From Sideroxydans lithotrophicus ES-1 (lineage in GTDB: Bacteria; Pseudomonadota; Gammaproteobacteria; Burkholderiales; Gallionellaceae), in NCBI RefSeq assembly GCF_000025705.1, contig NC_013959.1:921063-985062 (forward strand): a stretch of DNA of 64,000 bases, given 5' to 3'. Shown in pieces: positions 20,891 through 34,020 of this stretch (its first letter is position 1; each line of letters starts with the position of its first letter). Below the pieces are notes generated by a model. The model made no database searches and was not told where the DNA came from. It saw only the letters and a list, made by a program, of their open reading frames with translations. Made by a program: the position numbers and the translations under genes.

Positions 20891-21235
20891 ATGATTTCAA
20901 CGATCGGCCAATTGTTCATCAGCAACGCATATGCAGACGGTGGCGCACCTGCTCCGCAAGGCAGCATCATGGAGTTTCTGCCATTGATCGCCTTGGTGGC
21001 GGTATTCTATTTTCTCATCCTGCGTCCTCAGCAAAAGCGCGCCAAAGAACAGAAAGCCATGATCGAGGCGTTGCAAAAAGGCGATGAAGTCGCCACGGTT
21101 GGCGGCGTACTCGGCAAAGTGACCAAAGTCGGCGAAGACAGCGCGGCGATCGAGATCGCCGACAATGTCGTCATCCAGGTGCAAAAGGCTGCTATCCAGA
21201 ACGTCTTGCCCAAGGGCACCATCAAGTCGATCTGA
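20891..21235 (+). CDS. yajC: Preprotein translocase auxiliary subunit YajC
   Basis: A 114-residue inner-membrane protein with a single membrane segment (about 27-44, MEFLPLIALVAVFYFLILR) followed by PQQKRAKEQ and a cytoplasmic domain (GDEVATVGGVLGKV). It partners SecDF in the holotranslocon. An AGGATAG ribosome site precedes the ATG. Confidence 0.95.
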   Translation: MISTIGQLFISNAYADGGAPAPQGSIMEFLPLIALVAVFYFLILRPQQKRAKEQKAMIEALQKGDEVATVGGVLGKVTKVGEDSAAIEIADNVVIQVQKAAIQNVLPKGTIKSI

Positions 21236-21277
21236 TCCCCGGATCCTTCTAATCATGCTGTAAATCAAGGTGTCGCT

Positions 21278-23089
21278 ATGAACCGCTATCCGCTGTGGAA
21301 GAATCTGCTGATAATTGTCGCGCTGATGCTGGGCCTGGTGTATGCCTTGCCCAATCTTTATGGCGAAGCACCCGCGGTGCAGGTGCTGCCGCTACGCTCG
21401 AATCTTAAGGCGGATGAAAAATTGCTGGCACGCGTGGAAGATGCGCTGAAGGCTGCACAATTGAATCCCGAAGCCATGTCCCTGGATGCGACCAGCGTCA
21501 AGGCACGCTTCAGCAACACCGATATCCAGCTCAAGGCAAAAGATGTGCTGCATGCCCAGCTGGGCGACGACTATATGGTGGCACTCAATCTGGTGCCGCG
21601 CTCGCCGCAATGGATGGCCAGCCTCAATGCCTTGCCGATGTACCTGGGTCTCGATCTGCGCGGAGGGGTGCATTTCCTGCTGCAGATCGATATGAAGGCG
21701 GCGCTGGACAAGGCCCTGGAGTCTGATTCCGGCGATATTCGCAGCAGTTTGCGTGAGGCTGACATTCCCTACTCGGGCGTGAGCCGTGATGCCAGCGCGA
21801 TCACGATCAAGTTCCGCGATGCCGATGCGCGCAGCAAGGGCGAGGATGAACTTAAGCAGCGATTCGGCGGGCTTGAGTTCAATACAAGCGAAGATGGCAG
21901 GGAGTTCCTGCTGCTCGCCAGCCTCAAGCAGCAGGAACAGATTCGCATCCAGGAATCTGCCGTGCAGCAGAACCTCGTTACCTTGCGCAACCGGGTGAAC
22001 GAACTCGGCGTGGCCGAGCCGGTGATCCAGCAGCAAGGCGCAGATCGCATCGTGGTGCAATTGCCGGGTGTGCAGGATACCGCGCGCGCCAAGGACATCC
22101 TGGGGCGTACCGCCACACTGGAAGTGCGCATGGTGGATGATGAACACCATTTGAGTGCAGGCGGAATAGCTCCATTCGGCACTGAGATATTCAAGGATCG
22201 CGACGGTACTCCGCTGCTGGTGAAGAAAAGCGTGATTCTGACCGGCGAACGCATCAATGATGCCCAACCCGGTTTCGACAGCCGCAACAACGAACCGGCC
22301 GTGCACATCAATCTGGATGCGGTCGGGGCACGCAAGTTCAAGGAAGCGACACGCGAGAATGTCGGCAAGCGCATGGCCATCATCCTGTTCGAAAAGGGCA
22401 AGGGCGAAGTGGTCACTGCACCGGTGATTCGTGAAGAGATCGGCGGCGGGCGCGTGCAGATCAGCGGCAAGATGAACACCGAAGAGGCCAAGGATACTGC
22501 ATTGCTGTTGCGTGCCGGGGCTCTGGCTGCGCCGATGGAGATTGTCGAGGAACGTACTGTCGGCCCGAGCCTGGGTGCAGACAATATTGCGCGGGGTTTC
22601 CATTCCACGCAGATCGGCTTCATTGCCATTGCGATCTTCATGATTGCCTACTACCTGATGTTCGGTGGAGTTTCCGTACTTGCGCTGGGGGCCAACCTGT
22701 TGCTGCTAATAGCGCTGCTGTCCATGCTGCAGGCCACACTGACACTGCCCGGCATGGCGGGTATCGCATTGACACTGGGTATGGCGATCGACTCCAATGT
22801 GCTGATCAACGAGCGTATCCGTGAGGAACTGCGCAACGGGGTGCCGCCGCAAATGGCGATCCATGCGGGCTATGAGAACGCCTTTGCCACCATTCTGGAC
22901 TCCAATATCACCACGCTGATAGCCGGTATCGCTCTGTTCATGTTCGGTTCCGGGCCGATCAAGGGGTTCGCGGTGGTGCTCTGCCTGGGCATATTGACTT
23001 CCATGTTCAGCGCCGTGCTGGTATCGCGTGCGCTGGTCAATCTGATCTATGGCCGCAAAGCGCGGCTGAACAAGGTTGCCATCGGCTAA
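21278..23089 (+). CDS. secD: Protein translocase subunit SecD
   Basis: A 603-residue RND-type membrane protein that uses the proton gradient to help secretion. The first membrane segment is at the N-terminus (NLLIIVALMLGLVYALPNLYG). A large periplasmic P1 domain contains YLGLDLRGGVHFLLQID. The membrane domain (from about 445) has GMAGIALTLGMAIDSNVLINERIREEL in two blocks. Followed at 12 bp by secF. Confidence 0.97.
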   Translation: MNRYPLWKNLLIIVALMLGLVYALPNLYGEAPAVQVLPLRSNLKADEKLLARVEDALKAAQLNPEAMSLDATSVKARFSNTDIQLKAKDVLHAQLGDDYMVALNLVPRSPQWMASLNALPMYLGLDLRGGVHFLLQIDMKAALDKALESDSGDIRSSLREADIPYSGVSRDASAITIKFRDADARSKGEDELKQRFGGLEFNTSEDGREFLLLASLKQQEQIRIQESAVQQNLVTLRNRVNELGVAEPVIQQQGADRIVVQLPGVQDTARAKDILGRTATLEVRMVDDEHHLSAGGIAPFGTEIFKDRDGTPLLVKKSVILTGERINDAQPGFDSRNNEPAVHINLDAVGARKFKEATRENVGKRMAIILFEKGKGEVVTAPVIREEIGGGRVQISGKMNTEEAKDTALLLRAGALAAPMEIVEERTVGPSLGADNIARGFHSTQIGFIAIAIFMIAYYLMFGGVSVLALGANLLLLIALLSMLQATLTLPGMAGIALTLGMAIDSNVLINERIREELRNGVPPQMAIHAGYENAFATILDSNITTLIAGIALFMFGSGPIKGFAVVLCLGILTSMFSAVLVSRALVNLIYGRKARLNKVAIG

Positions 23090-23101
23090 GGGGATAAGAC
23101 T

Positions 23102-24034
23102 ATGGAATTCTTCCGCATCAAAAAAGACATCCCGTTCATGAGTTATGGCCGGTATACGACGGCCATCTCGCTGGTGACCTTCCTGTTCGCGGTGTTCTTT
23201 CTTGCGACGAAGGGGCTGAACTTCGGCGTGGATTTCACCGGCGGCACCGTGATGGAAGTCCATTACGCGCAATCGGCTGACCTGGATAAGGTGCGTGGCC
23301 AGGTTGGCAGCATCGGCCTGAACGATGCGCTGGTGCAGAACTTCGGCTCCAGCAAGGATGTGCTGATCCAGATCCCGCTCAAGGAGAACAAGGCGGGTGC
23401 GAAACTTTCTGATCAGGTGATGGATACCCTGCATCAGCAGGATGCCAGCGTTGAGTTGCGCCGCGTCGAATTCGTTGGCCCGCAGGTCGGCAAGGATCTG
23501 GTCGATAACGGGGCAATGGCGCTGTTGCTGGTCAGTCTGGGTATCGTCGGCTATCTGTGGATACGTTTCGAGTGGAAATTCGGCCTGGCGGCGATCATCG
23601 CTAACCTGCACGACGTGGTCATCATCCTTGGCTTCTTCGCTTTTTTCCAGTGGGAATTCTCGCTTTCGGTGCTGGCTGCGGTGCTGGCCGTCCTGGGCTA
23701 TTCGGTGAACGAATCGGTGGTGGTGTTCGACCGGATCCGCGAGAACTTCCGCAAGATGCGCAAGACCGAGGTTGCAGTGATCATCGACAACGCGATCACC
23801 CGCACCATGTCACGCACCATCATCACCCACGGATGTACTCAGATCATGGTGACTTCCATGCTGTTTCTGGGAGGCGAGACGCTGCATTATTTCGCACTGG
23901 CGCTGACCATCGGCATCTTGTTCAGTATCTACTCCTCGGTGCTGGTGGCCAGTCCCTTGCTTATGATGTTCGGCGTGTCGCGCGAAGACTTCATCAAACC
24001 GGAAAAGACCGAAGCTGAAGAAGTGCTGCCTTAA
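23102..24034 (+). CDS. secF: Protein translocase subunit SecF
   Basis: A 310-residue SecD partner with six predicted membrane segments. The motif LNFGVDFTGGTVMEV follows the first segment, and VLGYSVNESVVVFDRIREN and ITRTMSRTIITHG mark the RND core. Ribosome site GGGGATAAGACT before the ATG. Ends the queA-tgt-yajC-secD-secF run. Confidence 0.97.
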   Translation: MEFFRIKKDIPFMSYGRYTTAISLVTFLFAVFFLATKGLNFGVDFTGGTVMEVHYAQSADLDKVRGQVGSIGLNDALVQNFGSSKDVLIQIPLKENKAGAKLSDQVMDTLHQQDASVELRRVEFVGPQVGKDLVDNGAMALLLVSLGIVGYLWIRFEWKFGLAAIIANLHDVVIILGFFAFFQWEFSLSVLAAVLAVLGYSVNESVVVFDRIRENFRKMRKTEVAVIIDNAITRTMSRTIITHGCTQIMVTSMLFLGGETLHYFALALTIGILFSIYSSVLVASPLLMMFGVSREDFIKPEKTEAEEVLP

Positions 24035-24072
24035 CAGGCATGAATCTGATAATGAAACTTGCCATGACTGTT

Positions 24073-24110
24073 CCCTCTCCTCAATCCTCTCCCGCATGCG
24101 GGAGAGGAGG
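24073..24110 (+). repeat. REP-like palindrome between secF and the DedA gene
   Basis: A perfect 22-bp palindrome at 24086-24107 with core CCCGCATGCGGG, preceded by a CCCTCTCCTCAATC arm. It belongs to the same family as the repeats at 51558-51595 and 14156-14193. Confidence 0.75.
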
Positions 24111-24145
24111 CAAACGGCTCGCTGTGCGAGTTTTATGTTAATCCG

Positions 24146-24787
24146 ATGGATCTGCTGACATCGTTCTTTGATATTGTCCTCCACCTCGACGCCCACCTGC
24201 TGGTGCTAGTGCAACAGTACGGCATGTGGATATATGCCATATTGTTCGGCATCATCTTCGCGGAAACGGGTCTGGTCGTCGCGCCTTTCCTGCCTGGCGA
24301 TTCCCTGTTGTTCGTGACGGGTGCACTGTGCGGTATGGGCTCGCTGGAGCTGCATATCCTTATGCCATTGCTGATGCTGGCTGCGTTTGGCGGCGACAAC
24401 ACGAATTACTGGATCGGGCGTCTGCTGGGGTTGCGCTTGCTCAATAGTGTCAACCAGCGCTTCATCAAGCATGAGCATCTGGAAAAGACCCACCGCTTCT
24501 TCGACAAGCATGGCGGCAAGACCGTACTTTTCGCCCGCTTCCTGCCCATCATCCGTACTTTTGCACCGTTCGTGGCGGGCATCGGCACCATGAGCTACCG
24601 ATTGTTCCTGATGTTCAGCGCACTGGGCAGCCTTGCCTGGATCGGCAGCCTCACGCTATCGGGCTATTTCTTCGGCAATATTCCGATCATCAAGAACAAC
24701 CTTACCTTGATGATTCTCGTCATCATCTTCATTTCATTCATCCCGGCCATCTTCGAATTCTTGCGCCGCCGTCGTCAGCCAGGCTAG
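24146..24787 (+). CDS. DedA-family membrane protein
   Basis: A 213-residue polytopic membrane protein. It has the DedA/VTT signatures GIIFAETGLVVAPFLPGDSLLFV and FFDKHGGKTVLFARFLPIIRTFAPFVAGIG, including the conserved acidic and arginine residues. Family members are undecaprenyl-phosphate or phospholipid flippases needed for envelope homeostasis. No ribosome site is obvious just upstream, where the REP-like repeat ends. It lies on its own between secF and the convergent gluQ. Confidence 0.9.
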   Translation: MDLLTSFFDIVLHLDAHLLVLVQQYGMWIYAILFGIIFAETGLVVAPFLPGDSLLFVTGALCGMGSLELHILMPLLMLAAFGGDNTNYWIGRLLGLRLLNSVNQRFIKHEHLEKTHRFFDKHGGKTVLFARFLPIIRTFAPFVAGIGTMSYRLFLMFSALGSLAWIGSLTLSGYFFGNIPIIKNNLTLMILVIIFISFIPAIFEFLRRRRQPG

Positions 24788-24797
24788 ATGCGCTGAA

Positions 24798-25686
24798 TCA
24801 AAGTGGAAGTGTGCGGATTCCCCGTAATCTGCTTGCGTCCCAGTTCAGTATTGCCCACTCCAGCGCCGTACTCACATCAGTCCGGGATAATTCGGCAGGC
24901 GGTTGCTGCTGCAAGAACTCCAGTACCTGCAACATCGTTGCAAGAGGGGCTGAGGCATCTACCGGCGCCGCCAGCGTCTGCTTGCTCAGCTTTTCTCCCG
25001 CTTCGTTCACCGCGACAGGCAGATGCATGTATCGTGGCTCAGGCAGGCCAAGCAGGCGTTGCAGATGGATCTGGCGCGGCGTGGAAGCCAGCAGGTCGGC
25101 GCCGCGAACGATATGCGTGATGTTCTGGAACGCATCATCCGCTACGACTGCCAGCTGGTAAGCGAACAATCCGTCCGCGCGTTTCACCACGAAGTCGCCG
25201 ATATCCAGCTCGAGGTGCTGGGTGATGTGGCCTTGCAGCGCATCATCGAATTCAATGGCCTGGTTGTCAGTGCGCACCCGCCAGGCTCGTTCTTCGCGCC
25301 CGGACGGAATGCCATTGCGGCAAGTTCCCGGGTAAACGTGGCCTTCGATGCCGTTCAGCGCCGAGTCGGCGATCTCCTTGCGTGTGCAGCAACACGGATA
25401 TGCCGCACCGCAGCTTTGCAGCTTGCGCAGCGCGTCCTCATATGCTGCCGTGCGCCGGCTCTGGTACAGTACAGCTTCATCGCTGTGCATCCCGAATGCC
25501 GCCAGCGTGCGCAGGATGTCGTCAGCCGCTCCAGCTGCACAGCGTGGCACATCAAGATCTTCCATGCGCACCAGCCAGATGCCGTGGTGATGTTTTGCGT
25601 CAAGGTAGCTGCCGATAGCGGCGACGAGTGAACCGAAGTGGAGGGGGCCGGTGGGGGACGGTGCGAACCGTCCCCGGTAACCGGGA

Positions 25687-25712
<26 letters not shown>
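24798..25712 (-). CDS. gluQ: Glutamyl-Q tRNA(Asp) synthetase
   Basis: A 304-residue truncated GluRS paralogue that attaches glutamate to the queuosine base of tRNA-Asp. The HIGH-type motif is RFAPSPTGPLHFGSLVAA and the KMSKS-like motif is GEKLSKQTLAAP. The zinc cysteines are in CGAAYPCCCTRKE. The anticodon-binding domain of GluRS is absent, which defines the family. The start overlaps the end of clpA by 26 bp. Queuosine genes queA and tgt lie 5 kb away on the other strand. Confidence 0.93.
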
Positions 25713-27948
<2,236 letters not shown>

Positions 27949-28251
27949 TTAGTTTTCCTCCGTTTGGCATCGTAATGGATGCCCGTGCTGCTTTGCAAAC
28001 TCTGACACCTGAGATACCTTGGTTTCGGCAATGTCTTTCGGGTACACGCCACACACTGCGGAACCCTCGTTGTGGATTTGGAGCATGACTTGCGTCGCGC
28101 GTTCCTGTCCCATCGAAAAAAAGATCCTTAGAACCTCAATGACGAACTCCATGGTGGTGAAGTCATCGTTCAGCAGGATCACCTTGTAAAGCTTGGGCGG
28201 CTTGGTTTTGCTGCGCTCCAGCAGGTTTACATTTTCTTGCTTGGTTGCCAT
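27949..28251 (-). CDS. clpS: ClpA adaptor ClpS (N-end rule)
   Basis: A 100-residue adaptor. The substrate pocket region is [21 protein letters not shown], and the distal His/Val residues occur in [22 protein letters not shown], all canonical. It recruits proteins with bulky N-terminal residues to ClpAP. The stop abuts the clpA start. Confidence 0.96.
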   Translation of the reverse strand: MATKQENVNLLERSKTKPPKLYKVILLNDDFTTMEFVIEVLRIFFSMGQERATQVMLQIHNEGSAVCGVYPKDIAETKVSQVSEFAKQHGHPLRCQTEEN

Positions 28252-28341
28252 GGTTCGCTATTCTCGCCCTTTGCTCAGTTGCATATTTGACGATTAGCTC
28301 GGGTTTTTCAAGTCAATTCGTCAATATTTTGTATTTAGCCC

Positions 28342-28371
28342 TTGACGTTATAAGTTCAAGTGGGGTAAAAA
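28342..28371 (+). promoter_or_regulatory. putative cold-shock gene promoter
   Basis: TTGACG (28342-28347), 18-bp spacer, TAAAAA (28366-28371). This would give a leader of about 120 nt, the length usual for cspA-type mRNAs. Confidence 0.4.
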
Positions 28372-28456
28372 GCGCTCGGGTGTTTGAATCAAAGTATCTG
28401 CAGTGCTGGTTTTGCCATGTGCGGTCCCATTTGCGATCTTGGAATTCAAACAATTT

Positions 28457-28482
28457 GATGGGGGTCCACCCATCGTTTTTTG
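28457..28482 (+). promoter_or_regulatory. terminator-like hairpin in the cold-shock mRNA leader
   Basis: GATGGG (28457-28462), loop GGTCCA, CCCATC (28469-28474), then GTTTTTT. The T run is directly followed by the ribosome site TAAGGAAG, so formation of this hairpin could stop transcription or mask translation before the coding region. Confidence 0.5.
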
Positions 28483-28496
28483 TAAGGAAGTAAAGC

Positions 28497-28700
28497 ATGG
28501 CAAACGGTACTGTAAAATGGTTCAACGATGCAAAGGGTTTCGGTTTCATTACTCCCGATGACGGCAGCGAAGATTTGTTTGCGCACTTCTCCGCGATCAA
28601 CATGAGCGGCTTCAAGTCTCTCAAAGAAGGTCAGAAAGTGACTTTCGAGGTTGTTCAGGGTCCGAAGGGCAAACAAGCCTCCAACATTCAAGCGGGTTAA
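28497..28700 (+). CDS. Cold-shock protein, CspA family
   Basis: A 67-residue single-stranded nucleic-acid binding protein. RNP1 is KGFGFI and RNP2 is LFAHF, in the standard [15 protein letters not shown] start. A strong TAAGGAAG site precedes the ATG. It has a long leader with a terminator-like hairpin and its own 3' terminator. It is transcribed divergently from clpS and convergently to icd. Confidence 0.96.
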   Translation: MANGTVKWFNDAKGFGFITPDDGSEDLFAHFSAINMSGFKSLKEGQKVTFEVVQGPKGKQASNIQAG

Positions 28701-28716
28701 TCGCCGCCTGAGTTGT

Positions 28717-28750
28717 AAAAAAGCCCGCCATTCACGTGGCGGGCTTTTTT
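28717..28750 (+). terminator. bidirectional terminator between the cold-shock gene and icd
   Basis: AAAAAAGCCCGCCA / TGGCGGGCTTTTTT stem, with T runs on either strand, so it can also end icd transcripts coming from the right. Confidence 0.92.
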
Positions 28751-28822
28751 ATTTGGTATCAGTACCGTGAATTCGATGGGGATTGCCCCCTTTTAGGGAG
28801 CTGGGTTCTCGTCAGGATTTTT

Positions 28823-31617
<2,795 letters not shown>

Positions 31618-31697
31618 ACCCTGTTCAGGTTATGGATGGTGTCTGCCTGCCGTCAAAGGTTGTCCGGGCATCGTCGCACTCAAGGGTGTGCAAACAC

Positions 31698-31733
31698 AAC
31701 ACCATCGCGCGCAAACGCCAGTTTGCGGGTGTT
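31698..31733. repeat. nested inverted repeat upstream of a sigma-54 promoter
   Basis: AACACC (31698-31703) / GGTGTT (31728-31733) flank CGCAAAC (31710-31716) / GTTTGCG (31721-31727) with a GCCA loop. There is no T run, so it is either a weak rluE terminator or a protein-binding site upstream of the promoter at 31753. Confidence 0.45.
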
Positions 31734-31752
31734 TCAGGCTGATTCTGATGTA

Positions 31753-31768
31753 TGGCACGGTTGTTGCG
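31753..31768 (+). promoter_or_regulatory. sigma-54 (RpoN) promoter
   Basis: TGGCACG-GTTG-TTGCG; the -24 GG (31754-31755) and -12 GC (31766-31767) are exactly 10 bp apart and the -24 box is the full consensus. Predicted start near 31779, 47 nt before the small ORF. Confidence 0.72.
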
Positions 31769-31825
31769 TTCTCTAGTTCATGAGGTTCCCGGAAGGTGCG
31801 GGGACAACTTGAATAAGGACAGCGC

Positions 31826-31972
31826 ATGAAACCAGTCTGGCTAGGCATTATTTTCTTCCTTGTATATGGCCTTTTCTCCATGAAGAGCAGGGCGGCGGAA
31901 AGTGTTCCGGTTGCGGAAGCCGTTTTTGCAAATGGTGAGTTCAGGTTGCATTCGGCCAGTCCGGGCAGATAG
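31826..31972 (+). CDS. 48-residue exported or membrane-anchored small protein
   Basis: ATG at 31826 with an AAGGA ribosome site 7 nt upstream; stop TAG at 31970-31972, directly followed by the GTG of the epimerase-like gene. Residues 1-23 are basic then hydrophobic (MKPVWLGIIFFLVYGLF, then SMKSRAAES), which can be read as a signal peptide cut after AXA or as a single membrane anchor. The remaining 25 residues are hydrophilic. I do not recognise a family. The good ribosome site, the adjacent sigma-54 promoter and the zero-gap link to the next gene support it being real. Confidence 0.5.
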   Translation: MKPVWLGIIFFLVYGLFSMKSRAAESVPVAEAVFANGEFRLHSASPGR

Positions 31973-33064
31973 GTGCGCAAGATACTTGTGGTCGTTGGAG
32001 ATCGTTCCGAGGCGATCCTCATGGCTCCACTGATACACCGTTTCAGGTCGTCACCCTCGATACAAACTATTGTTTGCGTTGCTGGGCGAAATCGCCATGC
32101 GATCGATCAACTGCTCGATATCTTCGGCATTCAACCCGACGCGGAGTTCGGTCAGCCGGAGCAGGTGCAAAGTGCCGACGGACCGAAATTCGTGGACATC
32201 ATGATTGAAAAACACAAGCCGGATTGTGTGCTGATGCATGGGGAGCCGGATTTCGCAATCGACTCCAGATATCTGAATGCGCCTCTATCCTGCGACCTGA
32301 AAACCGGTTTGCATATGCACGAATTGCGCCATGGCAGCACATCAGAAGAGAGGCGCAATGAGATTGAGCGGCTAGCCACGTATTATTTCGTTCCGTCCGA
32401 GGCGTCTCGCGACAATTTGCTTAGAGAGGGTGTGGCTGCCGAAAAGATTTACCTGACCGACAGCATGGCGGTGGATGCATTGTTGATGGTGGCAGAGCGT
32501 ATTCATGGCGATGATGTGCTGAAAAACGGTTTGGCGGCCGCTTTCCCGTTTCTTGATCCGAAGAAACGCCTGATCTTCGTTGCCGGACACAAGCACGGGA
32601 ACGAAGAGGGGCGCCTGGAAAGCCTATGTCGTGCTTTGAAACGTCTGGCGATGCGCGCAGACGTCCAGGTGGTCTATCCCTTGCATCCTGATGCCAAGCA
32701 AAACTCGGTTGTGGACGAGGTCTTCGCCAGTCATCCCAACATCACGCTCATTCAACCGCAGGATTACCTGCACTTCGTTTACCTGATGCAATCGGCCTAC
32801 CTCATTCTCACCGACCTTGACGATACGCTGAAGGAGGCGCTGTCATTGTGCAAGCCGATACTGGTGTTGCGCGATGTGGCCGAACGCCCGCAGGCGATCG
32901 ATGCCGGAAACGTCAAACTGGTTGGGACCGAGACTGAACGTATCCTGCGGGAGTGCGTCATGTTCCTGGACGATCCCGCCTATTACCGGGCATTCTCCAG
33001 CCATCGCAATCTTTATGTCGACGGCCATACCGGCCAGCGCATCGTGGAGATGCTGCTGCGATAA
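31973..33064 (+). CDS. Divergent UDP-N-acetylglucosamine 2-epimerase-like protein
   Basis: A 363-residue protein of the WecB-like GT-B fold, starting at a GTG that abuts the upstream small ORF. The N-terminus RKILVVVGDRSEAILMAPL and the late KPILVLRDVAERPQAI correspond to family signatures. Several active-site blocks differ from WecB: the HGDTTT loop reads HGEPDF (89-94), VEAGLRTG reads HELRHGS (116-122), the HRREN block reads GHKHGNEEG (205-213), and the DSGGLQEEA loop reads TDLDDTLKEA. So it may act on another nucleotide sugar, or not be an epimerase. Its sigma-54 promoter and small-protein partner suggest a regulated envelope-polysaccharide role (inference). Confidence 0.75.
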   Translation: MRKILVVVGDRSEAILMAPLIHRFRSSPSIQTIVCVAGRNRHAIDQLLDIFGIQPDAEFGQPEQVQSADGPKFVDIMIEKHKPDCVLMHGEPDFAIDSRYLNAPLSCDLKTGLHMHELRHGSTSEERRNEIERLATYYFVPSEASRDNLLREGVAAEKIYLTDSMAVDALLMVAERIHGDDVLKNGLAAAFPFLDPKKRLIFVAGHKHGNEEGRLESLCRALKRLAMRADVQVVYPLHPDAKQNSVVDEVFASHPNITLIQPQDYLHFVYLMQSAYLILTDLDDTLKEALSLCKPILVLRDVAERPQAIDAGNVKLVGTETERILRECVMFLDDPAYYRAFSSHRNLYVDGHTGQRIVEMLLR

Positions 33065-33128
33065 AGCCGCTTCTGCGAAAACGGGGGCGCAGGGTATAAT
33101 GCGCGCCTTTCCAATATAGGAGCGGGTT

Positions 33129-33371
33129 ATGCCTATTTACGAATATCGTTGCAGCAGTTGTGGTACGCAAAAGGATGTGATGCAGAAGTTGAGCGATGCG
33201 CCGCTGACCAAATGCCCTGAATGTGGCAAGGAAACGTTCGCCAAACAGCTCAGCGCTGCTGGATTTCAGCTCAAAGGCAACGGCTACTACGCCACCGATT
33301 TCAAGAACAAGCCCGGTTCGTGCGAAGCCTCGCCTTGTGCGTCATGTCCGTCTGCGGGTGCGCACTCGTGA
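33129..33371 (+). CDS. FmdB-family zinc-ribbon protein
   Basis: An 80-residue protein with two CxxC pairs, CSSCG (residues 8-12 region) and CPECG, in the FmdB pattern MPIYEYRCSSCGTQKDVMQK. The tail is Cys/Pro/Ser-rich ([17 protein letters not shown]). FmdB proteins are small putative regulators of unknown mechanism. A TATAAT at 33095-33100 is the probable -10; the -35 is weak. The stop overlaps the DUF502 start by 4 bp. Confidence 0.9.
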   Translation: MPIYEYRCSSCGTQKDVMQKLSDAPLTKCPECGKETFAKQLSAAGFQLKGNGYYATDFKNKPGSCEASPCASCPSAGAHS

Positions 33372-33982
33372 AAAAATATCTGCTGACCGGCCTGCTGGTG
33401 TGGGTGCCGCTGGGAATTACCCTGTGGGTACTGAATCTCATCATCGGCATTCTGGACCAGACACTGACCTTGTTGCCAGCGCACTGGCAGCCGGACTGGC
33501 TGCTGGGTATCCACATCCCCGGCCTGGGTGTCATCCTGACGGCTGTGGTGGTGCTGACGACCGGTTTGCTGGTGCGCAATGTGTTTGGCCAGCAGTTGCT
33601 GATTTACTGGGAAGGCTTGTTGCGCCGTATCCCCTTCGTCAATGCCATCTACAACAGTGTCAAGCAAGTCAGCGATACATTGTTGTCCGAGAATGGGAAT
33701 GCATTCGGCAAGGTGTTGCTGGTGCGCTATCCACATCCCGATGCCTGGTCGTTGGCATTCCAGACCACCGTGCCGGGCGAGGTGACGCGCATGCTGCACG
33801 GGGAAGAGTACGTCGGCGTGTTCGTGCCGACGACGCCAAGCCCCGTGAACGGTTTCTATTTTTACGTCAAGAAGTCCGAGACGGTCGAGCTGGATATCAG
33901 CGTCGATGCGGCTTTCAAGGCCATCATCTCCATGGGCGTCGTGACTACCCCGGACGCAGCGCACCTGTCTAAACCTTTGTAA
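33368..33982 (+). CDS. DUF502 membrane protein
   Basis: A 204-residue protein from a GTG at 33368 that overlaps the fmdB stop. Two membrane segments are near the N-terminus ([18 protein letters not shown] and [20 protein letters not shown]). A conserved domain follows ([20 protein letters not shown], then [17 protein letters not shown]). The order fmdB-DUF502-aspS is conserved in many betaproteobacteria. Function unknown. Confidence 0.9.
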   Translation: MKKYLLTGLLVWVPLGITLWVLNLIIGILDQTLTLLPAHWQPDWLLGIHIPGLGVILTAVVVLTTGLLVRNVFGQQLLIYWEGLLRRIPFVNAIYNSVKQVSDTLLSENGNAFGKVLLVRYPHPDAWSLAFQTTVPGEVTRMLHGEEYVGVFVPTTPSPVNGFYFYVKKSETVELDISVDAAFKAIISMGVVTTPDAAHLSKPL

Positions 33983-34020
33983 CCCTCCATCTTTGTTTTT
34001 CTGATCGAACTGAACCATCT

